A stretch of 43,220 bases of DNA, taken from assembly GCA_002842875.1 (NCBI GenBank), contig PHEF01000037.1:1-43220 (forward strand), given 5' to 3'. This document shows positions 16,909-25,015 of the stretch, one piece after another (the stretch's first letter is position 1; each line of letters begins with the position of its first letter). The position numbers were made by a program, and so were the translations under genes. The notes below the pieces were generated by a model, which was not told the origin of the DNA, did not search any database, and worked only from the letters and a program-made list of their open reading frames with translations. This DNA is from Alphaproteobacteria bacterium HGW-Alphaproteobacteria-3 (GTDB taxonomy: Bacteria > Pseudomonadota > Alphaproteobacteria > Parvibaculales > Parvibaculaceae).

Positions 16909-17532
16909 ATGTCCCGCCTCTTCGACGACGACAACGAACCGCACATGCCGATCTCCGACGCGGAGCTCGATGCACTGGAAGCGGAAATTCCCATCCTCGC
17001 GGGGCTGCGCCGCTTCGCCGAGGAAGCGGTCAACATGCCCTGGTTCACCCAGGTCGGGCGGCCTCTCGACCGCGAGGTAAAGGCGCTCGCGCGGTCCTAT
17101 CTCGACGGCCTCGGCTTTCCCGATGCCGAACCGGCGCGCCTTCACGACTGGGTGGAAGCGGCGGACGCCGCCATGGCGCTCGACATCGACCCCGCGCATT
17201 GGGAAGCCGAGGAAGGGCTGCGCGCGGCGCTTGTGACCGACGCGCTCGATCATCTGAGCGAGGATGCGCTCAACATCGCGATGACACATGTCTCCGCGCT
17301 CCTCGGTGAACGTGTGCGCGTGGCCGTCCAGGACGCCGCGCATTTCTGGGAGGTCGAGGACGAGGAGCTGCTGAACGCAGCCGCAGGCGCCGCCCTCCAT
17401 GCCGCCCATGGCGCGGCGCTTTCCCTCGTCGCCGGCGGCGACGACGATCACCCTTTCCGCCGCAAGTTCGCACTCTTCACGCGAGGACGCTGGCCGATCG
17501 GCATCGCCGGTCTTACATTCAACATCTTCTGA
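16909..17532 (+). CDS. Conserved-looking hypothetical protein (207 aa)
   Basis: I do not recognise this family. The product is acidic and predicted mostly helical, rich in Ala, Asp and Glu, with no signal peptide or membrane segment, so it is probably cytoplasmic. The C-terminus (about 170-207) changes character: a DDDHPFRRKFALFTRGRWP stretch, then a hydrophobic IGIAGLTFNIF end. Codon use matches the neighbours. It lies 36 bases upstream of the exonuclease III gene on the same strand, so the two may share a transcript. Confidence 0.7.
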   Translation: MSRLFDDDNEPHMPISDAELDALEAEIPILAGLRRFAEEAVNMPWFTQVGRPLDREVKALARSYLDGLGFPDAEPARLHDWVEAADAAMALDIDPAHWEAEEGLRAALVTDALDHLSEDALNIAMTHVSALLGERVRVAVQDAAHFWEVEDEELLNAAAGAALHAAHGAALSLVAGGDDDHPFRRKFALFTRGRWPIGIAGLTFNIF

Positions 17533-17568
17533 TCCTCCCCCGAAACCACAAGAGAAACGGACAAGACG

Positions 17569-18375
17569 TTGGACTTCAAGATCGCGACCTGGAACATCAA
17601 CTCCGTCCGCTTGCGGATCAATCTGGTCGAGCGGCTGCTCGCCGAAGAAAGCCCGGACGTACTCTGTCTTCAGGAAATCAAATGCATCAATGATGCCTTC
17701 CCCTTCAAGGACATCCGGAAGGCCGGTTACGAGCACATCGCCGTTCACGGCCAGAAGGGCTATCACGGCGTTGCCACGCTGAGCCGCATCCCGTTCAAGA
17801 AGATCGAGAGTCTGGATTTCTGCGAGAAAGGCGATTGCCGGCACATCGCGACCGACCTCGATGTTCCGGGCGGCCTTCGTATCCACAATTTCTACGTTCC
17901 GGCGGGCGGCGACGAGCCCGATCCGGCAATCAACGACAAGTTCGCCCATAAGCTGGACTTCGTTCGCGAGATGACCCGGCTCTACGAAAAGCAGAAATCG
18001 AAATCCACGAACCGTATGATGCTTCTCGGCGATCTCAACATCGCGCCGCTGGAACACGACGTCTGGTCGCACAAGCAACTCCTGAAGGTCGTCAGCCACA
18101 CACCGGTCGAAGTGGAACTCATGGACGCGCTCTATGCGTCGCATGACTGGGTGGACGTGATGCGCCGCTTCGTGCCCGAGACGGAGAAGCTCTATTCATG
18201 GTGGAGCTATCGCGCAAAGGACTGGGAAGCAGCCGACCGCGGCCGCCGCCTCGACCACATCTGGGTCACGCCGGCGCTTTCGGACGCGCCCGTGGCCATG
18301 AAGGTCCGCAAGGATGCAAGAGGGTGGGAGCGGGCGTCGGATCATGCGCCGGTCGTTGCGACGCTGAGGCTTTAG
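17569..18375 (+). CDS. xth: Exodeoxyribonuclease III (AP endonuclease family)
   Basis: 268 residues with a TTG start at 17569; no in-frame ATG exists before the conserved FKIATWNINSVRLR start, so TTG is favoured. It is a 3'-5' exonuclease and abasic-site endonuclease of base excision repair. Catalytic features visible: N9 in TWNIN, metal-binding E36 in LQEIK, GDLNIAP (Asp and Asn), RLDHIWV, and the final SDHAPV with the catalytic Asp-His. The length equals the usual family size. A short stem-loop overlaps the stop codon. Confidence 0.95.
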   Translation: MDFKIATWNINSVRLRINLVERLLAEESPDVLCLQEIKCINDAFPFKDIRKAGYEHIAVHGQKGYHGVATLSRIPFKKIESLDFCEKGDCRHIATDLDVPGGLRIHNFYVPAGGDEPDPAINDKFAHKLDFVREMTRLYEKQKSKSTNRMMLLGDLNIAPLEHDVWSHKQLLKVVSHTPVEVELMDALYASHDWVDVMRRFVPETEKLYSWWSYRAKDWEAADRGRRLDHIWVTPALSDAPVAMKVRKDARGWERASDHAPVVATLRL

Positions 18376-18393
18376 CTGGGGGGGCCAGCTTTT
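18374..18393 (+). terminator. Short hairpin overlapping the xth stop codon
   Basis: AGCTGG (18374-18379), a GGGGG loop, CCAGCT (18385-18390), then TTT. The stem begins inside the TAG stop. The short T-run makes it a moderate terminator. Confidence 0.5.
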
Positions 18394-18506
18394 CGGGGGG
18401 AAGACCTCCCGCCGCCCGCTCCTGGGGTTCCTGCCGGTATTCGCCGCCTTGCGGAAGACTTGAAAGCCTCCGATGGCCGGTTCTGGCTAGGGTAGATACC
18501 TCATAT

Positions 18507-18522
18507 TAGGGTGTTGACCCTA
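18507..18522. promoter_or_regulatory. Palindrome TAGGGT-N4-ACCCTA, candidate TetR operator
   Basis: Two 6-base arms flank GTTG, in front of the TetR-family gene. TetR regulators usually bind palindromes in their own promoters, so autoregulation is plausible. The palindrome covers the alternative GTG start at 18511, which speaks against that start. Confidence 0.4.
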
Positions 18523-18666
18523 TTCGCGCAAGGGGGCAGTTTGACCGTTCAGGAGCCTCCCCGCCCCGATCCGGCCTTTGTCGGCGGCCCTGCGGCGGAT
18601 ACAAGAAGGGCACCCGCAAGCAGCTCAGCCGCTGCCACAGCAGAACCCTCGAAGAAGCGAAACGGC

Positions 18667-19290
18667 ATGGCACCCAAGACCAAGGACAGGATTCTGACGG
18701 CGAGCCTCAGGCTCTTCAACGAGAACGGCTACGACGCCGTGACGACGGCCAGAATCTCGGAGGAGGTCGGCATTTCCGAAGGCAACCTCTGGTACCACTT
18801 TCGCACCAAACGCGACCTTGTGAGGGAACACCAGCTGGCGCTCTTCGTGTTGATCGACAGGCGTCTCTCTGTTCCCTCCACGCCGGAAACGGTGCTTGAG
18901 AACTACGCGCTTCTGAACCGCATGATGTTCGAGGAAGTCTGGACCTATCAGTATCTCTACCGCGATCAGGCGGAATATGGCCGCGCATCGCCCGAGCTTG
19001 AGGAGCGCGTCCACCAGATCTACGACATGACGACGCGCATATTGATCCGCTTCTTCCATCACATGATCGAGGCAAGGCATCTCGATATGCCGGAGGACGA
19101 ACTCGCCCCGCTTGCGGACAATACCTGGATGGTGATTCGCTACTGGCCGAGCTTTCTTCGCGAAACGCGCCGCGTCCTCAAGCTCGACAAGGCGGCACTG
19201 AATGCCGGCATCCGTCACCACTTCGCTCTCTTCGAAACCCATCTCACGAAAGAAGCGCGAAACTACTTCGATAAAAACGCCTACGCCTGA
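18667..19290 (+). CDS. TetR/AcrR family transcriptional regulator
   Basis: 207 residues from the ATG at 18667, the normal length for TetR proteins; the frame is open to GTG at 18511, which would add 52 low-complexity residues. The N-terminal HTH is clear: RILTASLRLFNENGYDAVTT, then RISEEVGISEGNLWYHFRTK (about residues 8-50). The C-terminal ligand-binding domain is helical and ends in YFDKNAYA. The ligand is unknown. It faces a thioesterase gene tail to tail with a 10-base overlap. Its target may be its own promoter palindrome or nearby lipid-related genes; this is inference. Confidence 0.92.
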   Translation: MAPKTKDRILTASLRLFNENGYDAVTTARISEEVGISEGNLWYHFRTKRDLVREHQLALFVLIDRRLSVPSTPETVLENYALLNRMMFEEVWTYQYLYRDQAEYGRASPELEERVHQIYDMTTRILIRFFHHMIEARHLDMPEDELAPLADNTWMVIRYWPSFLRETRRVLKLDKAALNAGIRHHFALFETHLTKEARNYFDKNAYA

Positions 19291-19751
19291 CCGGGCTCGT
19301 CCTGCGGCGCCTTTTTCTTGAGTGTCACGAAAGTCGCCGTCGAACTCCCCGTGGCAAGAATCTTTCCCGCTTCGTCGGCGAGCTCGCCCTCGATGAATCC
19401 AACCGACTTCCCGCGCTTGATAACGCGGCCCGTCCCGATGATACGCCCGGGCCGCGCCGCGTTGAGCATCGACACCTTGAGTTCGAGCGTCGGCGAAATC
19501 TGGCCCCATTCGAGATCGAGCCCCACGGCAAGGCTCATCACATCGTCGAGCATCGCCGCAACCATCCCGCCCTGAATGCCGCCCCACATGTTGCAGAGGT
19601 CCGGTCCTGCATTGAATGCGACTTTCACCCTGCGACTGTCCTTGTCGGCCTCCAGGATTTCGAGCCCGAGATAGCGGCTCGCCGGCGCCATGCGCTTGAA
19701 CACGGCCTGAATGTTTGGCGGCCAGTCGCTTGCCGGTTTCCCATCGCTCAT
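19281..19751 (-). CDS. PaaI-type hotdog-fold thioesterase
   Basis: 156 residues. The hotdog signature NMWGGIQGGMVAAMLDDVMS (about residues 54-73) matches PaaI/DUF4442-type acyl-CoA thioesterases, in which an Asp or Glu on the long helix activates water. It probably hydrolyses acyl-CoA in the cytoplasm; the substrate is unknown. Its ATG overlaps the stop of the upstream cNMP-binding gene by four bases (ATGA), so the two form a coupled pair. Its 3' end overlaps the TetR gene by 10 bases. Confidence 0.85.
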   Translation of the reverse strand: MSDGKPASDWPPNIQAVFKRMAPASRYLGLEILEADKDSRRVKVAFNAGPDLCNMWGGIQGGMVAAMLDDVMSLAVGLDLEWGQISPTLELKVSMLNAARPGRIIGTGRVIKRGKSVGFIEGELADEAGKILATGSSTATFVTLKKKAPQDEPGQA

Positions 19752-20233
19752 TCTTTCTGTTTCCCGCTCTTTTTCCCGCTGCGGTCAAACCGCATCTGAA
19801 GCACACGAAGGTCGGCGCCGGCATCGTCCAGCCGGTTCGCAAGCCGCGCCGCGACGGCACCGGCCATCTCCGGAAACTCACCCAGCAACCGCTGAAACAT
19901 GTCCCGTCCGATGCGCAACGTCAGAAGCCTCGTCACCGCCCGCACGCGCGTCCGCCGCCGCTCCCGGTTGAACAGCGCCGTTTCGCCGATGAGGTCGCCT
20001 GTGTCAAGCCGCAGCGCTCTCGGCGGGCCTCCCTCCCCCTCCGCCAGCATCGCGGCCTCGCCCTCGAGAATAAGCCAGGCGCAGTCCGCTTCCTCGTCCG
20101 CCTCGAACAGCGTCTCGCCGGGCTCATATTCCCGCCGTTCGCAGGTAAAGGCGACGACTTCGAGACGCACCGGATCGAGCCCGGCGAATAGGTCCAGGCG
20201 CTGAAGCAGGGCAATGACAGGTTCAAGACTCAT
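19748..20233 (-). CDS. Cyclic-nucleotide-binding domain protein without HTH
   Basis: 161 residues. A single cNMP-binding (Crp-like) beta-roll covers about residues 8-125: LFAGLDPVRLEVVA, then YEPGETLFEADEEADCAWLI, then GDLIGETALFNRERRRTRVRA, which is the phosphate-binding cassette region (GE followed by R-T-R). The C-terminus is a helix with a Lys/Arg-rich end and no DNA-binding helix-turn-helix, so it is a stand-alone sensor rather than a Crp/Fnr regulator. It is coupled by a 4-base overlap to the thioesterase gene, hinting at cNMP control of that enzyme, as seen in some fused acyltransferases and thioesterases. Ligand unknown. Confidence 0.85.
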   Translation of the reverse strand: MSLEPVIALLQRLDLFAGLDPVRLEVVAFTCERREYEPGETLFEADEEADCAWLILEGEAAMLAEGEGGPPRALRLDTGDLIGETALFNRERRRTRVRAVTRLLTLRIGRDMFQRLLGEFPEMAGAVAARLANRLDDAGADLRVLQMRFDRSGKKSGKQKE

Positions 20234-20337
20234 GGTCCGAGAATAGCGAAGGGGACGCAGCCTGTCCCGCGCCTCTGTTTGCGCACCGGCGCCGGGAACG
20301 CTAAGAACAGACGAGCCGAATATGGGAGCGGCGTCCG

Positions 20338-20802
20338 ATGGAAGGAAAGCATGCCGGGATCGCCTGGGACTGGCCGAACCCGTTCGTCTTCGAGACGAAG
20401 GTAGAACGCCAGCATATCGACGACTTTCAGCATACGAACAATGTCGTCTATCTCACCTGGATGGCGAAGACCGCCTGGGAACACTCGAAAGCGCTCGGCC
20501 TGGACTTTACGAGTTACGCGCGGCTGAACCGCGGCATGGTCGTCCGGCACCACGAACTCGACTATCTTGCCGCCAGTCGCGAAGGCGAAACCGTACTCGT
20601 CGGAACCTGGATCACGGGGAATGACGGGCGGATCCGGCTCAGACGCCGATTCCAGATGGTCAACGGAAACACCGGCCAGACGCTGCTTCGCGGCATCACC
20701 GATTTCGTCTGCATCAATGTGGACACGGGCCGGGCAACGCGCATGCCGCCGGAATTCGTGACGACCTACGCTCTAACGGCACATGTCGAAGGAGACGGCT
20801 GA
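20338..20802 (+). CDS. Acyl-CoA thioesterase, YbgC/4HBT family
   Basis: 154 residues, hotdog fold. The N-terminal VERQHIDDFQHTNNVVYLTWM carries the 4HBT-type D-x-x-x-H-x-N-N-V-Y motif with the catalytic Asp (about D30). The rest (LDYLAASREGETVLVGTWI, then RRRFQMVN) is a normal hotdog sheet. Likely acts on acyl-CoA or aromatic acyl-CoA esters in the cytoplasm. It is divergent from the cNMP/thioesterase pair, with 104 bases between, so the two thioesterase units may share regulation. Substrate unknown. Confidence 0.88.
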   Translation: MEGKHAGIAWDWPNPFVFETKVERQHIDDFQHTNNVVYLTWMAKTAWEHSKALGLDFTSYARLNRGMVVRHHELDYLAASREGETVLVGTWITGNDGRIRLRRRFQMVNGNTGQTLLRGITDFVCINVDTGRATRMPPEFVTTYALTAHVEGDG

Positions 20803-20865
20803 GACGGGCGCCGGACGCAGACGTCGCTCTGTCGCCCACCAAGGCGAGGGCCTGAGCCCTCCCTT

Positions 20866-21552
20866 TTACGGCACGAGCCGGTAGCCGCCCGCCTCCGTCA
20901 CCAGAATTTCGGCGCTCGAGGGATCCTGTTCGATCTTCTGCCGCAGGCGGTAGATATGCGTCTCGAGTGTGTGTGTCGTGACACCCGAATTGTAACCCCA
21001 CACTTCCGCCAGAAGCGTGTCGCGGCCGACCACCTTGGAACCGGCGCGATAGAGATACTTCAGGATCGACGTTTCCTTCTCGGTCAACCTGATCTTCTTT
21101 TCCTGGGCGTCCACCAGCACTTTCGCGCTCGGCCGGAAGGAGTATGGGCCGATCTTGAAGACCGCGTCCTCGCTCTGCTCATGACTGCGCAGATGCGCAC
21201 GAAGACGAGCGAGCAGGACGCCGAAGCGGAACGGCTTCGTGACATAATCGTTTGCACCCGCGTCGAGACCGAGGATCGTGTCCGAGTCGGTATCGGCGCC
21301 GGTCAGCATGATGATCGGCACCTTGACGCCCGCCTTCCGCATGAGCCGGCAGACTTCCCGGCCGTCCATGTCCGGCAGCCCGACATCGAGCAGCACGAGA
21401 TCGACGTGGTTGGCGCGCACATGGTCGAGGCCTGCCGCTCCCGTCGCCACCGCGATGCAGGAAAATTCTTCGTGAAGCTGGAGTTGCTCGGCAAGAGAGC
21501 CCCGCAGCATGTCGTCATCGTCGACAACGAGTATTTTTTTTGTTCCGTTCAT
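20866..21552 (-). CDS. OmpR/PhoB-family response regulator (orphan)
   Basis: 228 residues from the ATG at 21552, preceded by AGAGAG; the frame extends upstream into the sulfotransferase gene without a better start. Receiver domain 1-115: acidic DDDD at 11-14, phosphoacceptor D56 in LVLLDVGLPDMDG, a Thr in MLTGAD, and the conserved Lys in YVTKPF. The C-terminal winged helix (about 130-228) has RLTEKETSILKYLY, EVWGYN and TLETHIYRLRQKIE, the OmpR-type recognition region. No histidine kinase gene is adjacent. It is 7 bases downstream of the TPR-sulfotransferase gene and so probably co-transcribed with it. Target unknown. Confidence 0.92.
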   Translation of the reverse strand: MNGTKKILVVDDDDMLRGSLAEQLQLHEEFSCIAVATGAAGLDHVRANHVDLVLLDVGLPDMDGREVCRLMRKAGVKVPIIMLTGADTDSDTILGLDAGANDYVTKPFRFGVLLARLRAHLRSHEQSEDAVFKIGPYSFRPSAKVLVDAQEKKIRLTEKETSILKYLYRAGSKVVGRDTLLAEVWGYNSGVTTHTLETHIYRLRQKIEQDPSSAEILVTEAGGYRLVP

Positions 21553-21559
21553 GTTCTCT

Positions 21560-23482
21560 CTACAGCGAATAGCCAAGCCGCTCGACATGCGGTCTCAGGA
21601 TGGGAAGAACCGGTTTCATCTGCTCTTCGTAACGGCGCCACCTTTCGGTTGCGCTCGAATAGATAGGCTGCGTCACCTGCGAATAGGACGGTGTACGGAT
21701 CGTTCCCCGCGCGAGTGCGTGCGCCGCGGGATCGCTGACGGCATCGTCCCATTCGAGCCCGAGAAATGCGAGTGCCGGCTCGACTTCCGCCCGCAGATCG
21801 GCAACGAGATTCTCATAACGAACTTCCCGAACATTCAGCGGCAACAATTCGCGATACCGCTGCCAGAGCGTAAACACGCGGTCGTAGAAACGCGCCGAGC
21901 CTTCAAGCGTCAGGAAGTTCACCATGGCTCCGTTCGGAACGAAATCCTGCATGAAGCATGAGAGCACGCAATCGGCCGGATGCCGGAGCGCGAAGACGAT
22001 GCGCGCTTCGGGAAACACGCGGGCGATCAGACCCGCATGAACGACATCGAGCGGCATCTTGTTGACAACGGTCTTGCCGGCCAGATCGGCACCCGCCTCA
22101 TCCAGCGCGCCCCAGTAAACCTGTCTCAACTGCTCGCGACCGACTTCGTTCATGTCCGCCAGCGACTTTGGATAACCCAGGCATGCCTTTTTGACTTTGT
22201 TGAGAAGCGGCAGCTCTTCGAAGACCTGGACACCCGGATGTGCGTCGAGAATCTGATCGAGCAGCGTCGTTCCGGATCTCGGGAAACCAATGAGGAAAAC
22301 GGGGGCCGCCGCGTGACCGGGCTCGCGCTCTATACCGGGTAAAGCCGGCATCTTGTCGACGAACTTTTTCGTGAATGTGCCGAGCAGGTCATCGACGTCG
22401 CGATTGAACTTCCCGTGAGCCGGCTTCTTGAGAGCCGGCAAGCTGCTTGTATGGTCATTCATGCTGGTGAAATAACCGAAGGCCTCGGCATACTCCCCCT
22501 GCTCATCGCATATTTGCCCCAGCTCCGAATAGAGGAGCCGGGAATCTTCATGCTGGATATTTTCCAGCTCGCCGCGCTTGAGCCTGTCCCTCAACTCGGC
22601 GAGCAGGGCCGGGTCGCCCTTGCTCTTGCGCCGCCGCGCTTTCGACCAGGTTCGTAACGCGCCGGCGTTGCGCGGCTGTTCCACCAGCGCTTCGGCCGCA
22701 ACTTCGATCGCTTCGTCGAGCTGCCCCAGCCGTTCGTAAGTCGTCGCAAGGATCGCCTTGACCTGCACGGGTGCCCTGTCGAGCCGTCCCAGCGCATCCG
22801 TGCAATACCGGACGGCTTCCCTGAACTGTCCGGCATCGATCGCAGCCGACGCCGCGCGCAGATAAGGCGCTGCCTCGAGAGGACTGAGTTCGATCAGGCG
22901 CTCGAATTCGCCGATCGCCTCGGCATAGCGCGCCGTATCCTGGTATAGCTGACCGCGATTGAGAAAGATGTCCGGGTAGTTTGGATCGATGGCCTCCGCT
23001 CGAAGATAGGAGGAGATCGCCTCGTCGTCCTTGCCCTGATCTCTCTGTGCGTTGCCCAGATTGACCCAGACGTTGGGATGACGCGGCATGAGCGCGGCTG
23101 CCGCGGCAATGAACTTCTCGGCCTTTTCCGCATCGCCCCGCCCAAGCGCGACAAGACCGATCAAATGCAATGCGTCGGGATTGCGCGGCTCCACCTTGAG
23201 GACGCCCGCAGCCGCCGCGCTCGCATGCTCGAGCCTGCCTGCCGCGAGATGCGCGCCGCCAAGCCGAAGCAGTTTGATGATGTCGTCCCGCCCTGCGGCC
23301 TTCTCGGCCTGGCCCGCAGCTGGCCGGAAGCCGCCGGCCGCCGCGCCGCCCGGAACCTGAACCGCCGGCCGCGCGCCGGCGGCGCCTGCGGGAAGTCTTA
23401 CGGTCGGTTTGAACGAACCTTGCATTCCGGGACCCGGACTGAACGGTTTCGCCGGACCTTTCGGCGGAAAGTCTTTCGCCAT
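21560..23482 (-). CDS. TPR-repeat sulfotransferase
   Basis: 640 residues. A Pro/Gly/Ala-rich disordered N-terminus (1-60) is followed by about six TPR repeats (65-345, for example NPDALHLIGLVALGRGDAEK and NVWVNLGNAQRDQGKDDEAI) and a sulfotransferase domain (about 390-640). The PAPS 5'-phosphosulfate loop is FPRSGTT at 400-406, and the 3'-phosphate motif is RHPADCVLSCF from 500. The enzyme should transfer sulfate from PAPS; the acceptor is unknown, and the TPRs probably bind a protein partner or substrate. No signal peptide is seen. An orphan response regulator follows 7 bases downstream. A second, shorter sulfotransferase is encoded at 26452-27336. Confidence 0.9.
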   Translation of the reverse strand: MAKDFPPKGPAKPFSPGPGMQGSFKPTVRLPAGAAGARPAVQVPGGAAAGGFRPAAGQAEKAAGRDDIIKLLRLGGAHLAAGRLEHASAAAAGVLKVEPRNPDALHLIGLVALGRGDAEKAEKFIAAAAALMPRHPNVWVNLGNAQRDQGKDDEAISSYLRAEAIDPNYPDIFLNRGQLYQDTARYAEAIGEFERLIELSPLEAAPYLRAASAAIDAGQFREAVRYCTDALGRLDRAPVQVKAILATTYERLGQLDEAIEVAAEALVEQPRNAGALRTWSKARRRKSKGDPALLAELRDRLKRGELENIQHEDSRLLYSELGQICDEQGEYAEAFGYFTSMNDHTSSLPALKKPAHGKFNRDVDDLLGTFTKKFVDKMPALPGIEREPGHAAAPVFLIGFPRSGTTLLDQILDAHPGVQVFEELPLLNKVKKACLGYPKSLADMNEVGREQLRQVYWGALDEAGADLAGKTVVNKMPLDVVHAGLIARVFPEARIVFALRHPADCVLSCFMQDFVPNGAMVNFLTLEGSARFYDRVFTLWQRYRELLPLNVREVRYENLVADLRAEVEPALAFLGLEWDDAVSDPAAHALARGTIRTPSYSQVTQPIYSSATERWRRYEEQMKPVLPILRPHVERLGYSL

Positions 23483-23716
23483 AGTGCACTTTCGATGACA
23501 GGGCCGTCATGGCCGCCGGAACGGTGATAGCGGAGTGTGCCATAGCTCTCCCTGCCGACCAACGCAGGGAATGGCCGTCTGCGATGCAAGCGCCCCTCCC
23601 TTGCCGCCTGCATGCGCGCATGCGGCAAAATCTGCCGCCGGGATCGCCGATTATCCGCCGGAAGCGCCGGAAACCGGGGCGTCCGATCTGGCCCGAAGCT
23701 TGCTCGTTCGGCAAGC

Positions 23717-24400
23717 ATGACGGATTTCTCAGCAGCCCATATCGGCATTCAGCATCGCCCAGGCAAGCAGAATCTCGCGACGGCAGCCTTCGACGCCCTG
23801 CGCACTGCCCGCACGGAAGGCCGGTCGCCCGAGGGCGCCAGCCTCACCTTCGGCGATCTCATCGATACCCTGAACCCGCTTCAGCACATTCCGCTGGTCG
23901 CGGAGGTCTATAGGGGCCTGACAGGAGATGGCATCAGCGCCCATGCGCGCATCGCCGGTGGCACCCTTTGGGGCGGACCCTTCGGTCTTGTCGCTTCGGT
24001 TGCAAGCCTCGCAATCGGTGGCAACGGCAAGGATGGCGCGGGCGACCGCGTCTACGCCTCGCTGTTCGGCGGCGAGGGAGCCGCGGACGCACCGGCCGCG
24101 CTTGTCGCCGGGAAAACCGAAGACGTGCCGGCGCCGTCTCCGGACGCCGGGCTGACCACCGCGTCGATTGCGCCCACGCCCCCCGCAACGCGGGACAGGC
24201 CTGCGCCCGATGATGTGAATCCTCTCCCCCGGCTGAGCCCGGAAGCGTTTCAGGCCTTGATCGGTTCCTTCGCCGATCCTGCCGGGATCGAGATGGTGGC
24301 GGACGAACCCGAAGCCGGACAGCCCGCCAATCTTGCCAACGCCATGCTCGATGCGCTCGACAAATACGAAGCCATGAAGCCACCCCGAGCCGCGAAATAG
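23717..24400 (+). CDS. Alphaproteobacterial conserved protein of unknown function (227 aa)
   Basis: From the ATG at 23717 (MTDFSAAHIGIQ); the frame is open further upstream but the extra residues look random. The conserved core is FGDLIDTLNPLQHIPLVAEV, YRGLTGDGISAHARIAGG, then TLWGGPFGLVASVASL (about residues 40-95), a Gly-rich, mildly hydrophobic segment that could associate with membrane. The middle is a Pro/Ala linker, and the end has a short helix with LANAMLDALDKYEAMK. I recall similar core sequences in other alphaproteobacteria but know no function. It is divergent from the sulfotransferase gene. Confidence 0.75.
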   Translation: MTDFSAAHIGIQHRPGKQNLATAAFDALRTARTEGRSPEGASLTFGDLIDTLNPLQHIPLVAEVYRGLTGDGISAHARIAGGTLWGGPFGLVASVASLAIGGNGKDGAGDRVYASLFGGEGAADAPAALVAGKTEDVPAPSPDAGLTTASIAPTPPATRDRPAPDDVNPLPRLSPEAFQALIGSFADPAGIEMVADEPEAGQPANLANAMLDALDKYEAMKPPRAAK

Positions 24401-24466
24401 AACCGGCGAGACAAGCCCGGCACGCCAGATTGCCTGCATCGGCCGCACTGTCTATTCTTGGCGGTC

Positions 24467-25015
24467 ATGACTTCTCCCGCAAACACAGCTGCCGAGATCG
24501 TCGTCACCGGCTTGCCCGGCGGCACCCGTGGCGAATTGCGCGCCGGCAATCTCCACTTTCCCTGCGCGCTCGGCCGCGCGGGCGTGAGCGCGGACAAACG
24601 CGAAGGAGACGGTGGCACACCGCTCGGATCCTTCCTCTTGCGCGAACTCAGATACCGCCAGGACCGTATGACGCCGCCCGCGACGGCACTGCCGCTCGTT
24701 CCGATCGCGCCTTCGGACGGCTGGTGCGATGCCCCGGAAGATCCCGCCTATAACCGGCCGGTCCGCCTGCCCTATCCGGCAAGCGCCGAGACCATGTGGC
24801 GCGACGACCATCTCTATGACCTTGTCGTCGTCCTTGGGCACAACGACGATCCCGTCACCCCTTATGCCGGAAGCGCCGTCTTCTTTCATCTCGCACGGGA
24901 AGAAGGGGAGCAATTGCAGCCGACGGAAGGCTGCGTCGCGTTGCGGCTCGACGCCATGTTGCGCGTGCTGGCGCTCTGCGGAACGCAAACGCGAATGCGG
25001 ATCGAGGAGGCCTAG
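24467..25015 (+). CDS. L,D-transpeptidase (YkuD)-like protein
   Basis: 182 residues from the ATG at 24467. YkuD-like features: GRAGVSADKREGDGGTPLG (start of the catalytic sheet), GHNDDPV, FFHLAREEGEQLQPTEGCVA with the His and the catalytic Cys (TEGC in place of the usual SHGC), followed by LRLD. The family cross-links peptidoglycan or attaches proteins to it. No signal peptide is visible, unlike classic periplasmic members, so either the start is further upstream or the protein is of the cytoplasmic-looking short YkuD type. It ends in the palindrome CCTAGG, which also supplies the stop of the convergent YggS gene. Confidence 0.8.
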   Translation: MTSPANTAAEIVVTGLPGGTRGELRAGNLHFPCALGRAGVSADKREGDGGTPLGSFLLRELRYRQDRMTPPATALPLVPIAPSDGWCDAPEDPAYNRPVRLPYPASAETMWRDDHLYDLVVVLGHNDDPVTPYAGSAVFFHLAREEGEQLQPTEGCVALRLDAMLRVLALCGTQTRMRIEEA

